DNA from: Zanthoxylum bungeanum
Taxonomy: Eukaryota; Streptophyta; Magnoliopsida; Sapindales; Rutaceae
Reading direction: 5' to 3'
Length of the DNA: 64,000 nucleotides
NCBI GenBank assembly: GCA_019454045.1
Contig: SKCR01021413.1
Span: 1 to 64,000 of the forward strand
Part shown: in pieces, positions 49,006-59,742 of the stretch
Layout of the letters: every line of letters starts with the position of its first letter
Numbering within the stretch: position 1 is the first letter of the stretch
Notes under the pieces: generated by a model
The model's input: only the letters and a program-made list of their open reading frames with translations
The model's database searches: none
Told to the model about the DNA's origin: nothing
Program-made: the position numbers and the translations under genes

Positions 49006-50361
49006 ATGGAAGATTCCTCTTCTGGTACGATGATCAAGCTGACAACAACCAATTACTCCCTATTGAGACCTCGGATGATAGATTATTTACACTACAAAGA
49101 TCTGTTCAAAAAAATCGATGTGTAGGGAATGAGACCAAATTCTATTAAAAGAGTCATTGGAATAAACTCAATAACAAAACTTCAGGTCAGATTAGATAGT
49201 GGATCGACCATATTTTTTTCCACCACGTAGCATAGGACACAGATGCTTATGAAATATTGATAAAACTGGAAGGCATGTACTAGGCCTAGACAGCTCAGAA
49301 TAAAGCCATATTAATTAGGCGTTTAGTGAATTTGAAGCTACCGAGTGGAACTTCCATTGCAAAACACATTAATGAGTTCCATAGCCTAATAAATCAGCTA
49401 TCTGCAATAGACATGCAGCTGGAAGATGAAATACAAGCAATCAACTGCTTAGTTCTCTTCCCGATAGCTGGGAGACATTGGTGGTTACTCTCAGTAATTT
49501 CGTTCCATGAGACAAACTTACTATGCTTATGGTAAAAGATGTCATATCAAATGAAGTGTCCAAGAGAAAATACATTGGCTCAAAACGAACAGAAGCCTTC
49601 ATCACAGAGACTTGAAGAAGACATCGAGCAAGAGAAATAGGCAAAGGCAAAAGCAAAAGCATAACCAGAAGTAGATCCACAAATAGAAGGAATCCTACCT
49701 ATAAGTGCTACCATTGTGGCATAGAAAGCCACTTAAAGAAGAATTGTTAAAAACTGCAACGAGAGCGGAACCAATGTAATCAACAGTCGAAGAATAACGA
49801 AGGAGAAACACTGCTAGTTGTCTAATGAGATTTAGTCATATACTTCATACAGGAAGAGACATGTCTTCACACTGCAACCCAAGATGTTGAGTAGGTGGTA
49901 GATAATGCAACATCCTATCACGTCACTCCTCACCGAGATTTCTTCACAACAAAGTAGGAGATTTTGGTTCAGTGAAGATGAGAAATATCAGTTCCTCTGG
50001 GATAGTAGGAATTGATTATATTCAATTGCAGACAAATGTCGGGTGTATATTAACTTTGAAGGATGTCCTGCATATTCAATAACTTTGGCTGAATATACTC
50101 TCAGGGATAGCTCTTGACAAATATGACAGTCACTTGCTAATGACACATGGGGAATGAAAAAGGTGTCATGTTTGTTGTTTGATGAAATGTTTATAGCACA
50201 TTATACAAGACTCATGTGAAGAGTTATGTAGACAATCTCAATGTAGCTGAAAATAAGCTTATCAAAATCTGTGGAACCAGATACTCAGTCACATGAGTGA
50301 AAAATGATTGTCTATCCTGACTAAGAATAAGTTTACTAGAGATGCTACATTAGGTCCTTAC
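49006..50361 (+). pseudogene. Tork/Tnt1-type copia gag, protease and pre-integrase remnant
   Basis: From ATG 49006 the frames give MEDSSSGTMIKLTTTNYSL, then the copia gag domain (LKLPSGTSIAKHINEFHSLI near 49328-49400, the best open stretch 49326-49535). The nucleocapsid zinc knuckle CYHCGIESHLKKNC (49706-49747) has all four C/C/H/C ligands kept. The protease region has its DTGA site degraded to DNAT inside VVDNATSYHVTPHRDFF (near 49900-49950). Last is the GAG-pre-integrase domain with LW-x-Q-I-L-S-H-M-S-E-K (near 50270-50310). Many stops and shifts. The frame is cut at 50362 by a solo LTR and resumes at 52314. Confidence 0.85.
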
Positions 50362-52308
50362 TATTGGGAAGCGGCCGCGAGTGCGCAGCGGAAAATTAAA
50401 ATTTTGATGCCGTTATCCCATTGCCCAAGACCCATTTGTTTTGATTATTCTACAAGCCTAGTCATGTAACTATATATTCTAAGTATAAAAAATCATAAAA
50501 CATGCAAAGAACATAAACCTAAACATGCTAACTATCATAATAACTCTAATTAAAATAAAGAAAGAAAAAGACTTACTTGAACCGAAGACTCCTACAGTCA
50601 TCCCTCCAATCTACAAGCTTTTCTCGAACTCAGCAAGCTCTTCAACGTTCCAAACAGCCACCCAAGTGTGTGGCCTCCAAAGGAGCACACACCAAAGCCA
50701 AAACTCAACGGCAAGACTACGCCTTGAGTGCACTGGCATTTTGCCCTTGGTGCTAGCCTAGGCAAATACCTCAAAACTTTTAACTTGAGATTCCTCTAGT
50801 CAATTAGACTTAAATATCCTCAATATCAGTGGCTTACTCTTTAAACTTGAGAGTTTCTCACTTATATAAACCCAAGATATGAAAGGTTTTGGTGTAAAAA
50901 TTTGTGAAGAATTCATTGGGTTTATATACGTGCTCCAAAGACAACAAAATTAATTAAGAATCCGATGTGAGATAAATGTTAATTTAATCTTAGCCATTGG
51001 ATCTTAATTTAGTGGTTTAATGAGATTATAAATCCCTAATAACAGTTTCGGCCAAATTGGAATCAAAATTAACAAATAAATAAAATAAAATAAAAATGGA
51101 GCGCCATCTGCTCCTTTTTATTTATTTATTTATTTATTCCCAAAGTGCCCATATCATCATTCACCAATCCCAAAGCCACTATGGAACCTCATAAATGATC
51201 TGTTCAATAATTAAACACATTAAACTATTTATGAATAATTCCTACAGCAATCATATATGTTGTTAAATTTATACTGTGCACTGTTAATCATTGATTTCGA
51301 CTTTATTGTGTGTACCTTTTGGGTTCCTCCCAAGTCAGACATGAAATGAATTGTGATAATTTAATCGAATATAAATTATCCTCCGATCAGATGGTCGTTC
51401 GATTTCAATGACCAAGGTTGACATCTAGCAACATGTCAAGGCCCCCAAATGAGAAGGAAAGATATATACCCATTCTATATGTGATTTATATATGATACGG
51501 TCCCTCACCTCACTATATCCCCACCTTTTGACCCAGAGTACGTAAAGTGTCTACCCATATGGTCAAAAGTGTGATATTGATAGTGTCATGAATCATGCTA
51601 ACCCAAGAATCTCACATGATTCTTCCGCTGCGGCCACAGTCTCAAGCACTGATCACACATATCAACCCGCGAACTGGAATACTACTCTTATAAGAAAATA
51701 TTATCCGAGAGAGTAGCAATTCTCTGTTATATCTTTACAAACTTCATGTGTTTCAACAAATGACCCAATCATACCCTTATGACTGGAACTTTTTGAACCG
51801 GGGAAGGAGAATGTCAAAGTTATTTGATCCACACATAAGATTGTAAAGATCTCAAATCTAAGGACTAGTCATACAGTCGATACATGAAAGTTCTCACAGA
51901 CATATGGGATAAACACTCCATGTGAAAACTTTCAGCGGTCATTTCGATGGACACGAGCAACTCATGCATCCATGTGATACACCAAGCGGATGGATCTCCT
52001 CTAGTAGCCTATGAGATCGGCTACCCTACTTAAGGGCGGATCATATCATCATGCTAGTCTCTCCGCTTTGTGAACACCCAGATTATTCACAAAACTATGA
52101 CTAGGAATGTTTGAGAGTAATGAATCTCAAAAGGCAAAGAAGTCATCATCTTATTACTCCAAGGGCTTTATTACAGTGTTTGATGATTCATATAATTTAT
52201 GTAAGACACGTATAATAAATATGGTTATTTTATTAATTAATGAAAAATATTAAAAATACATGTACATATAGCCCATCTACAAGTTGGGTATATGGCATAT
52301 CCCTAACA
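50362..52308 (-). repeat. Solo LTR (1.95 kb) inside the copia pol, TSD CTTAC
   Basis: CTTAC flanks both ends (50357-50361 and 52309-52313). In minus-strand sense it starts TGTTAGGGATATGCCATATACC and ends GCTTCCCAATA (final CA decayed to TA). Long AT-rich body, no coding sequence. Removing it rejoins the interrupted pre-integrase domain of the copia. Probably a Ty1/copia LTR judging from TGTTAGGG, but the clade is not determined. The 78-codon frame at 50525-50761 is within the LTR and not credible. Confidence 0.85.
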
Positions 52309-52313
52309 CTTAC

Positions 52314-52411
52314 AACCATTATTTGTTTGGTATGTAACATAAAGTCTTATTTAATTTCTCTTCAAATAGAATACCAGAGTTGTTCAGTCTAGTGCACTCC
52401 AATGTATGTAG
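52314..52411 (+). pseudogene. Copia pre-integrase/integrase boundary fragment
   Basis: The short piece continues the Tork pol: FNFSSNRIPELFSLVHSNVC. The LVHSDVCGP-type motif marks the step from the zinc-binding domain into the integrase core. It is interrupted at 52412 by a second solo LTR and resumes at 63570. Confidence 0.8.
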
Positions 52412-53164
52412 TGTTAGGATTGGTGCTCGGAGTGCCAATTCGGATTATATTTATGTCTGTATCATGAATATGAACAATTCTTTTTTTCCCATAATATTAC
52501 TTACTTAATGGTAGCACCTCTTATTTTTATATACATATTCGATCTAATTACGATTAGATTGAAACTAAAAATGATTTAGTGATATGTATATATTAGGAAA
52601 AGACCATAAGATTTACAACATAATGTGCAATTACAATGTAGTTTTTAATTGACATTGGGAAGCGTCACTATAAGTTGTATATTCTCAAATAGAGTTTCTG
52701 GTCAAGATTTTTCTGACATGGGCTGGTTAGTAAAATTTGCTGAGACCATTACATGTCGTATATCGAGACTTGGTCCGATGGTTTATTCCAATGAATCATG
52801 AGTCTTGGGAGACTCGTATAGATGTGTAGGTGTTTATTTGATAAACACTGAACGAATCACTGAATATTTCCTAATAGATGGTACGCCAACATCAATTGGA
52901 ATCTTCTCGAGTCAAGTAGCATAATGATCCTTCGACTTGAGATGCCACTGTGGATATATGAGATATCCTCCACACTTTGATGGCAGTCACCTCATTGATC
53001 TATTTAGATCAGACTCTCACCTGTTTGTTGGGTGTGGACTGATGCTCATGATATCCTATAAGTATCAAATAGAATCCGTATGTCCTGTATACAGGGCATA
53101 GGTATCAGGTACGTATTTACGATATAGTAATTCCATGGTCATGGTATACTTTAGAAACGAGTTC

Positions 53165-53816
53165 TGTACGGGTCAAATTTTGGTCCAGGGGTAATTTTGT
53201 CCTTTTACTCTAAGCCCAAGCTTCTGCCTTAAAAGGAAGCCCCAATGTTTAAAGTGTATAGAGGCCCAGAGATTCACAAGTCCAGGCCCAATGAGATACC
53301 ACGTGCTCAAAGCATAATCGGGGCCCACCCTACTCCAGTTCACATAACGCCCAGGCTCATAAATGTTATTCACAACCCATCCGTTTCAGCCTACAACGCA
53401 GTAATAACTCTTCATGAAGTAGACTGTTACCATAATCCAACGGACGATTAATCAAAGGCAATAAAGTCACACGTTACAAGAGCATGTATATATAGGGAAC
53501 AAGGCTCCAAGAGGAGGGGACATTCAACTGCTAGCTCTCCTACACACAGCTTTAAGATTTTCACAAAGCTCACCGTACCTGTGACCTACCGCCCTCACGG
53601 CACCCTACGAAGCTCAAGGTGATATCCAACCTTTGTCATCCCACATTCTAACTCTTTAGTACCTTCACTGACTTGAGAGCGTCGGAGTGCCCCTGGTACC
53701 TACTACACCGATGGGCAGTACTCCCTCTCATTCTACATCTTTGTTTTGCAGGATCACTAGTGCCTCATCCTCACGAAATCTCGATTGTAGACTTGGAGCG
53801 AAAATCAGCATCTACA
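53165..53816 (+). repeat. 5' LTR of the non-autonomous element
   Basis: Pairs with 58293-58941 along its full length. A short frame shared by both copies (53245-53451 and 58372-58578) is conserved only because the LTRs are copies of each other. Confidence 0.9.
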
Positions 53817-53817
53817 G

Positions 53818-53837
53818 TTTGGCGCCCACCGTGGGGC
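53818..53837 (+). other. Primer-binding site of the non-autonomous element
   Basis: TTTGGCGCCCACCGTGGGGC follows the LTR after one base. This PBS type is widespread in plant gypsy (Tat-lineage) and derived non-autonomous elements; I do not assign the tRNA. Confidence 0.75.
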
Positions 53838-54645
53838 CCTAGTGGTTCATAGCATGCAAAGATCTCTCCATCTACGATCCTTTCAAACACCCATACCTGT
53901 AAGGTGTCATACAACGAGCAGACTCTAGATTTTATGATCATCAAATTAGCCATCCTCTAAAGATAACAACAAACATTGGAGCACAATTCTTCAACCTCCC
54001 AAAAGCCCAAGGCTACAGGTCACCTCAACAATCATATCATCTGATCCAATATATTTACAGCATTCGAGAATATAGCAAGAGGAAATCCACCATCAAATGA
54101 CCTTCCACTTAAATTACCAGAAAAGCCACCATTGTTCTCCAACCGACCAAGCACAACAAACCCATCACTATGTACAAGGAAATGTAAGAGTTTAAAAAGG
54201 TAATTATGTCAAGCCTGCTCGGTGTCAGACTACCAGTGAGAAAGAGTCGATCCGATATAATATAAAACGTTCCACTTTTAGAAATCTTCCATTCTCTAGG
54301 ATTGTCATCTGGCTCATTTGTTCCATTCTCAATGAGAAATCCATTTACTCCAGTCGACGTGTAAAGACCATCACTTGGACCATTCTACAAACGTCCTCCA
54401 GTCGACATAAGAATACCCTCATAATCCTTCACCATACTTAATCAACCAATAAGAATTCTCTATCATTTTCTCCATTCGACATTGATGGCATGACATCCAG
54501 ACGACGTGAAATTTGATATGAGTGGATCGTTATCTTCTCCAGGTGATAGGGATGAATCTCAATCTCCTTCATACGACATGAAAGTGATTCCATCTTCTAC
54601 ATTCGACATTAAGGGGATTACCAACTCCATTAGATGACTTGAAAG

Positions 54646-54735
54646 GATTGCCATCTCCTTCAGACTACACAAAAGGGTTGCCATCTCCTTCAGACAACAC
54701 GAAAGGATTGCCATCTCCTCTAGACCACACGAAAG
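54646..54735 (+). repeat. 30-bp tandem repeat, three units
   Basis: The unit GATTGCCATCTCCTTCAGAC + (T/A)ACACGAAAG is repeated three times with few changes; looser related copies extend upstream to about 54470. Confidence 0.85.
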
Positions 54736-56028
54736 GTTAGTAATCCCCGCCAGTCAACATGAAATGATTATTTCCTATTTTTTATATGAAGTATATAGAT
54801 TATCATTAGCTTCAGGCTACATAGGAAAACCTTAATCATATCTAGTAGAAATAAGAATTTCATAAGCCTTAATCAGGTCCAGTCGACCTCTATCATGTCT
54901 TATAGAGTGAGGAGTGTGGACCACGTTGGACCTTCATCGGATCCATTCGACCATACTCATGAATTTTCATGAGGTCCAAACCTTCATATAGGTCTTGTAG
55001 ACTCTCAGAGACCTTTATCTAACGGAGTGAGTGAATTCCCTAATGGATCTTTATCTGGATCATTCGACCGTTGTCTCACAGGTCAGGCCTAGTTGACTGT
55101 AGACTCCCAGTATACCTTCATATGGTATGGAGGAGCGAAGACTTTCTTGGACCTTCATTAGCTCCAGTCGGTTGTAAACTCTCATGTACCTACATAAGGT
55201 ATAGTGGCACATTGCCTGAGCTACTTAGCATCCTACACATAAAAAAGAATGTGAATGAAACATGCAATAAAAATTCGCATGTGCATGGAGGTGTGTCCAG
55301 TCTACATTGGTCGATCATGAATGAAGCATTCAACCACGCGTAACAGCTATGCATAAGCTATTGGAAAGCCAGCCTACCATATATACCCAAGGCACGTGAA
55401 CAAGCATCTATGCAACCAAAAGCTCCACACGTGAAAAGCCATATACAATCGCCAAGCATTAATATCCAAACTAAATGCACCATACCATATGCAAAAACTG
55501 TCCAAACACCCAATTAAGTTCCACTTCACATAGGCTCCACATCACTGCCCAAGCAAAATGAGTGAAGCCACGTCTAAAAAAAAAACACTCAAGCTTTCAA
55601 GATGCAAAAAGCCAAAAACTTGCTGCCAAAAGAAGGAAGCCTATCATGAAGCCCACACACGCTATTTCATCGTCTTCAAGCAGGGGACATGAGCAACGCC
55701 CGAGCCCACCGCCATGCGTGATGCTACATCAAACCAAACCAAAGCAAAAAGACAATCCTATAAAAACTCCACCAACTGCCATTTGCTCAAAATAATAGCA
55801 ATAATTGATGATTTAGTGCCGCGCCATCATGACGACCATGGGAGTCGACCTCAGTTGGTCAAAACTGCTACACTGTTGGGCTATAAAATCAAAAACTGCA
55901 AGAAGGAATGTCTCGAGCGACCATGTACATAAGACACCCTTACACGGTGCTGCTACGATACCGCCACCAATGATTTGGACCAAATTTGGGTTTGGATGAA
56001 TTCCTAAGCTATTTTGTAGGATCACCAA

Positions 56029-56720
56029 CTATGCCAGAGAACTGCTTTCATAACTGGTCCTGCTGGATCCGCTCTCCAGTTTAGAAAGAAGGAGACCATC
56101 ATGCAATTCCGAAGAATCAATTGTTGCAGAACCAACTGAACCCTTTTGGGCAGATGATGGTGCTCCTACTGATTGCAGTTTCTTCATAAAAACTGTCCCA
56201 AAAAGTGTTTCGAGAGTCATACTCTTCCCTGAATTAATAACATTATCCTCATTTGCCTCTCTTGAATCATTAACTCCAGTCCAGATACTAGTTACTTCCT
56301 CATTATCAGGTTTCTCTGAAGAAATGATGTCTAGACCAGGATAAGGTACCACCACATCTTTAAGATAGAATTGACTGTTCAAGGTCTTCACAAGTGAGAA
56401 CGGCAGGAACTGGTGGTGGTTTATTGATATTGATATCAGGCCACTACTGAGAGATTTCAATCGTGACAGGTATAACGATTGATGAAAGATTCTTGTCTCC
56501 AGAAGAGATGTATCCCGCAGCTTTCACATCAGAAGGTTGAAGTCCACCTTTTTCACCAATTAGTGAGAGCAAGTCATTTGGCCTGCTAGATGACATATCA
56601 TCAACCGGCTTCTTTTCTTCTTCAAGAAACCAACGAGAAAACTTTGAAGACTGGACAGCTTGAGGAGCAAAGCCTTCTTTTCAGCGTCTACTAAACTCAT
56701 ACCCAGCCATACAGCGCCAA
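56029..56720 (-). pseudogene. Captured host gene fragment, CBE1/4E-T-like (putative eIF4E-binding protein)
   Basis: The minus strand encodes segments of a plant protein I recognise as similar to the Arabidopsis CBE1 (AT4G01290)/4E-transporter type. From about 56690 leftward come SSKFSRWFLEEEKKPVDDMS, RPNDLLSLIGEKGGLQPSDV then KAAGY, and PAVLTCEDLEQSILS; after a frame change, DNEEVTSIWTGVNDSREA and LETLFGTVFMKKLQSVGAP (within the open stretch 56029-56460). A stop and one frameshift near 56370 break it. Only a central part of the host protein is present, and it is antisense to the element. It is therefore a transduplicated fragment, not a gene. Intron status cannot be judged without the parent locus. 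Identity rests on memory of the family. Confidence 0.6.
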
Positions 56721-57622
56721 TATACTTTTCCCATACTCACCGGCCCAATCGGCCTACTCGAAACAAAGCCGATCAAGATTTAATAAATGGCGTACACAAC
56801 AAATCTGCAAACAATAAACTAGGCCAGTGACACTCAAAGCCAAAAGACTTCAAACATGTTCATATGCATGTCGAATGGCACACATAAAGGCTTGGCAATG
56901 AGTGAACATGTCATTTGACAAGACAAAATTGAAAGATTGACATTAAAAAAATATGCCACTCGACGAGATTAATATGCAAGCTAGGTATTTGACGAATGTT
57001 CCACTCAGTAGGACACAAATAAAGACTAAGCATAAAGGTGAATGACCATCGACCCATAGTGCATGGAGAAATTACCATCTCTTCCTCATACGACATGAAA
57101 GGTCCAACCAACCGACCTTCGTTAGGTTTGGTAGTATGAAAAATCCCTTGAACCTCCACCAGGTCCAATCGACCGACCTTTATCAAAACTAGTAGGATGA
57201 TGACCCTCGTGGACCTTCATCAGGTTCATTCGACCGTCGTCTCATGGTCTTCAGACGACATGGACTCAGACTACAAGTCTTGTAGAATGAGGCATTATAC
57301 CCTCATTGACCTTTGCCAGGACTAGTAGAGTGAGGAATGAAAACCCTCATTGACCTTCTTCAGGTCTAGTAGAGTGAGAATTGTGACTTTCTTGAACTTT
57401 TATCAAGTCCATTCGACAGGTATATACGACAGTAATCACATGGACCGTCATCAGGAGAATGTGTGATGACATTAACAAACCTTCAGCATGTCTAGTAGTA
57501 TGATAAGGAAAGACTCTTGGACATTCGTCAGGTCCGTAGAGTGAAGACTTTCATAGACCTTCATCTGGTCCAAACGACATTGAAGACTCCACGGGCTCTT
57601 CTACCCGTAGTATGGGGTTTAT

Positions 57623-58022
57623 CCTGGTCTCATCAAGTCCAGTCGACCGGGGACATCCCCCACGGACTCATGTCGAGTCAAGTTGTAGACATGGATTACA
57701 CATGTCTTATGACTAATAACTTCCTGGTCTCATCAAGTCCAGTCGACCGGGGACATCCCCCACGGACTCAAGTCGAGTCAAGTTGTTAACATGGATTACG
57801 CATGTCTTATGACTAATAACTTCCTGGTCTCATCAATTCCAGTCGACCGAGGACATCCCCCACGGACTCATATCGAGTCAAGTTGTAGACATGGATTACA
57901 CATTTCTTATGACTAATAACTTACTGGTCTCATCAAGTCCAGTCGCCCGGGAACATCCCTCATGGACTCGTGTCGAGTCAAGTTGTAGATATGGAACACA
58001 CATGTCGTGTGACATATAATCT
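57623..58022 (+). repeat. 100-bp tandem repeat, about four units
   Basis: Units start CCTGGTCTCATCAAGTCCAG at 57623, 57723, 57823 and 57923 (the last ACTGGTCT). Each continues with TCGACCGGGGACATCCCCCA, CGGACTCATGTCGAGTCAAG, TTGTAGACATGGATTACACA and TGTCTTATGACTAATAACTT. The first three are almost identical, and the fourth decays toward its end. Similar single words occur upstream (57180-57560), so the array grew from a diffuse repeat. Confidence 0.95.
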
Positions 58023-58292
58023 GACCTTCATCTGGTCCAATCATTGGGTACTTCCCCAATGGATCTAGCAGAGTCGAGTTCATTATCCCGAACATCATCT
58101 GGCTTTGATGACTGGGTACTTCGCCAATGACACTTGTAGAGTCAAGCTCATAACTTGACATTTGTTTAGTCCAATCAATAGGCAGCATCAATGCTCAAGT
58201 ACACCTACATAATATGGCATCGTCCCATGCGACACATGTGTCAAGTACTCTCCTAGCCAAGGACTCCTTGACTTAGAGAGTATGGGACAAAC

Positions 58293-58941
58293 TGTACAGG
58301 TCAAATTTGGTCCATGGGTAATTTTATACTTTTACTCTAAGCCCAAGCTTCTGCCTTAAAAGGATGCCCCAATGTTTAAAGTGTATAGAGGCCTAAAGAT
58401 TCACAAGCCCATGCCCAATGAGATACCACATGCTCAAAACATAATTGGGGCTCACCCTACTCCAGTTCACATAATGCCCAGACTCATAAATGCTATTCAC
58501 AACCCATCCGTTTCAGCCTACAACGCAGTAATAGCTCTGCATGAAATAGACTGTTACCATAATCCAACGGACGATTAATCAAAGGTAATAAAGGCACACG
58601 TTACAAGAGCATGTATATATAGGGAACAAGGCTCCAAGAGGATGGGACATTCAACTGCTAGCTCTCCTACACACAGCTTTAAGATTTTCACAAAGCTCAC
58701 CGTACCTGTGACCTACCGCCCTCACGGCACCCTACGAAGCTCAAGGTGATATCCAACATTTGTCCTCCCACCTTCTAACTCTTTAGTACCTTCACTGACT
58801 TGAGCGTCGGAGTGCCCCCGGTACCCACTACACTGGTGGCCAGTACTCCCACTCATTCTACATCTTTGTTTTGCATGATCGCTAGTGCCCCATCCTCATG
58901 AAATCTCGATTGTAGACTTGGAGCGAAAATCAGCGTCTATA
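58293..58941 (+). repeat. 3' LTR of the non-autonomous element
   Basis: Follows a purine-rich tract (AGAGAGTATGGGACAAAC, 58274-58291). Differs from the 5' LTR by scattered substitutions and one or two short indels. Confidence 0.9.
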
Positions 58942-59742
58942 AGTTCCGAGTAATATTTAGAGATCGTAAATTTAAAAGTAGACTATATTATACCTTAGGG
59001 ATTCGACATTCTTATCTATATCCCCGGTATAATATTGATAGCCTATGACGGAGGGATTATACCTATGCAATGACCTCGACTTGCATAGTTTAGCGATATT
59101 ATCTATGGTCGTCATAATTCATGAGTGGGTGGATTGTGGACACGAAATTGGATTCCGTGACTGATAAACCTAAACTTAAAGAGTCCTTCAATATGAAGTG
59201 TACTCGTTGACACTTAGGCAATGCGTTATGAATAATATAGATTATTCATAATACTACACTAAATTAAATGAGTTAATTCGAGTCGTTTACACAGTTAAAC
59301 GAAAATACTTGCATTAAGGGCATTTCAGTCAATTAATAATTAATGTGTATTTGTATTTGATATAAGATTTGATTTGATAAATATATTATTTAATTGTCAA
59401 ATGAGATTTTGACACATGCCATTAATATATGTATTTCTTTTTTAATATAAATAATATTTAGGTATTTAAATGTTAAATATCTAGATAATTAAATTATATC
59501 AATATTACATAATTATTATGCAATATGTTTGATTATTATTGGTTACATGTGGCATGACTTTATTAAGCTTAAAGTTTACAAATTGGATTTGTTAACTTAA
59601 AGCTTATTATCATTAATTAATTTGATTAAAATGACCAAAATACCCCTTTTTTTTCCTCCATGAGTGGTTATGCTTGTATTTAAAGTTGGAATTTTTTTTC
59701 TTCATTAGAAAAAGCCATGGCTGAATCCTTAGAGGAAGAAAG

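Larger units (their letters stand above)
53165..58941 (+). mobile_element. Non-autonomous LTR element with captured host sequence, TSD AGTTC
   Basis: LTRs are at 53165-53816 and 58293-58941 (start TGTACGGGTC/TGTACAGGTC, end TCTACA/TCTATA), and AGTTC flanks both sides (53160-53164 and 58942-58946). Each LTR has a TATATATAG box (53487-53495; near 58614). The 4.5 kb interior has no gag or pol. It is C- and A-rich with recurrent CCAGTCGAC words, two tandem arrays and, on the minus strand, a piece of a host gene. The LTRs are still quite similar, so it is the youngest complete element in the window. Confidence 0.9.

Noticed and set aside
53245..53451. 68-codon frame conserved at 58372-58578
   Set aside because: Looks conserved, but both copies lie in the two LTRs of one element, so identity reflects recent duplication and not selection.
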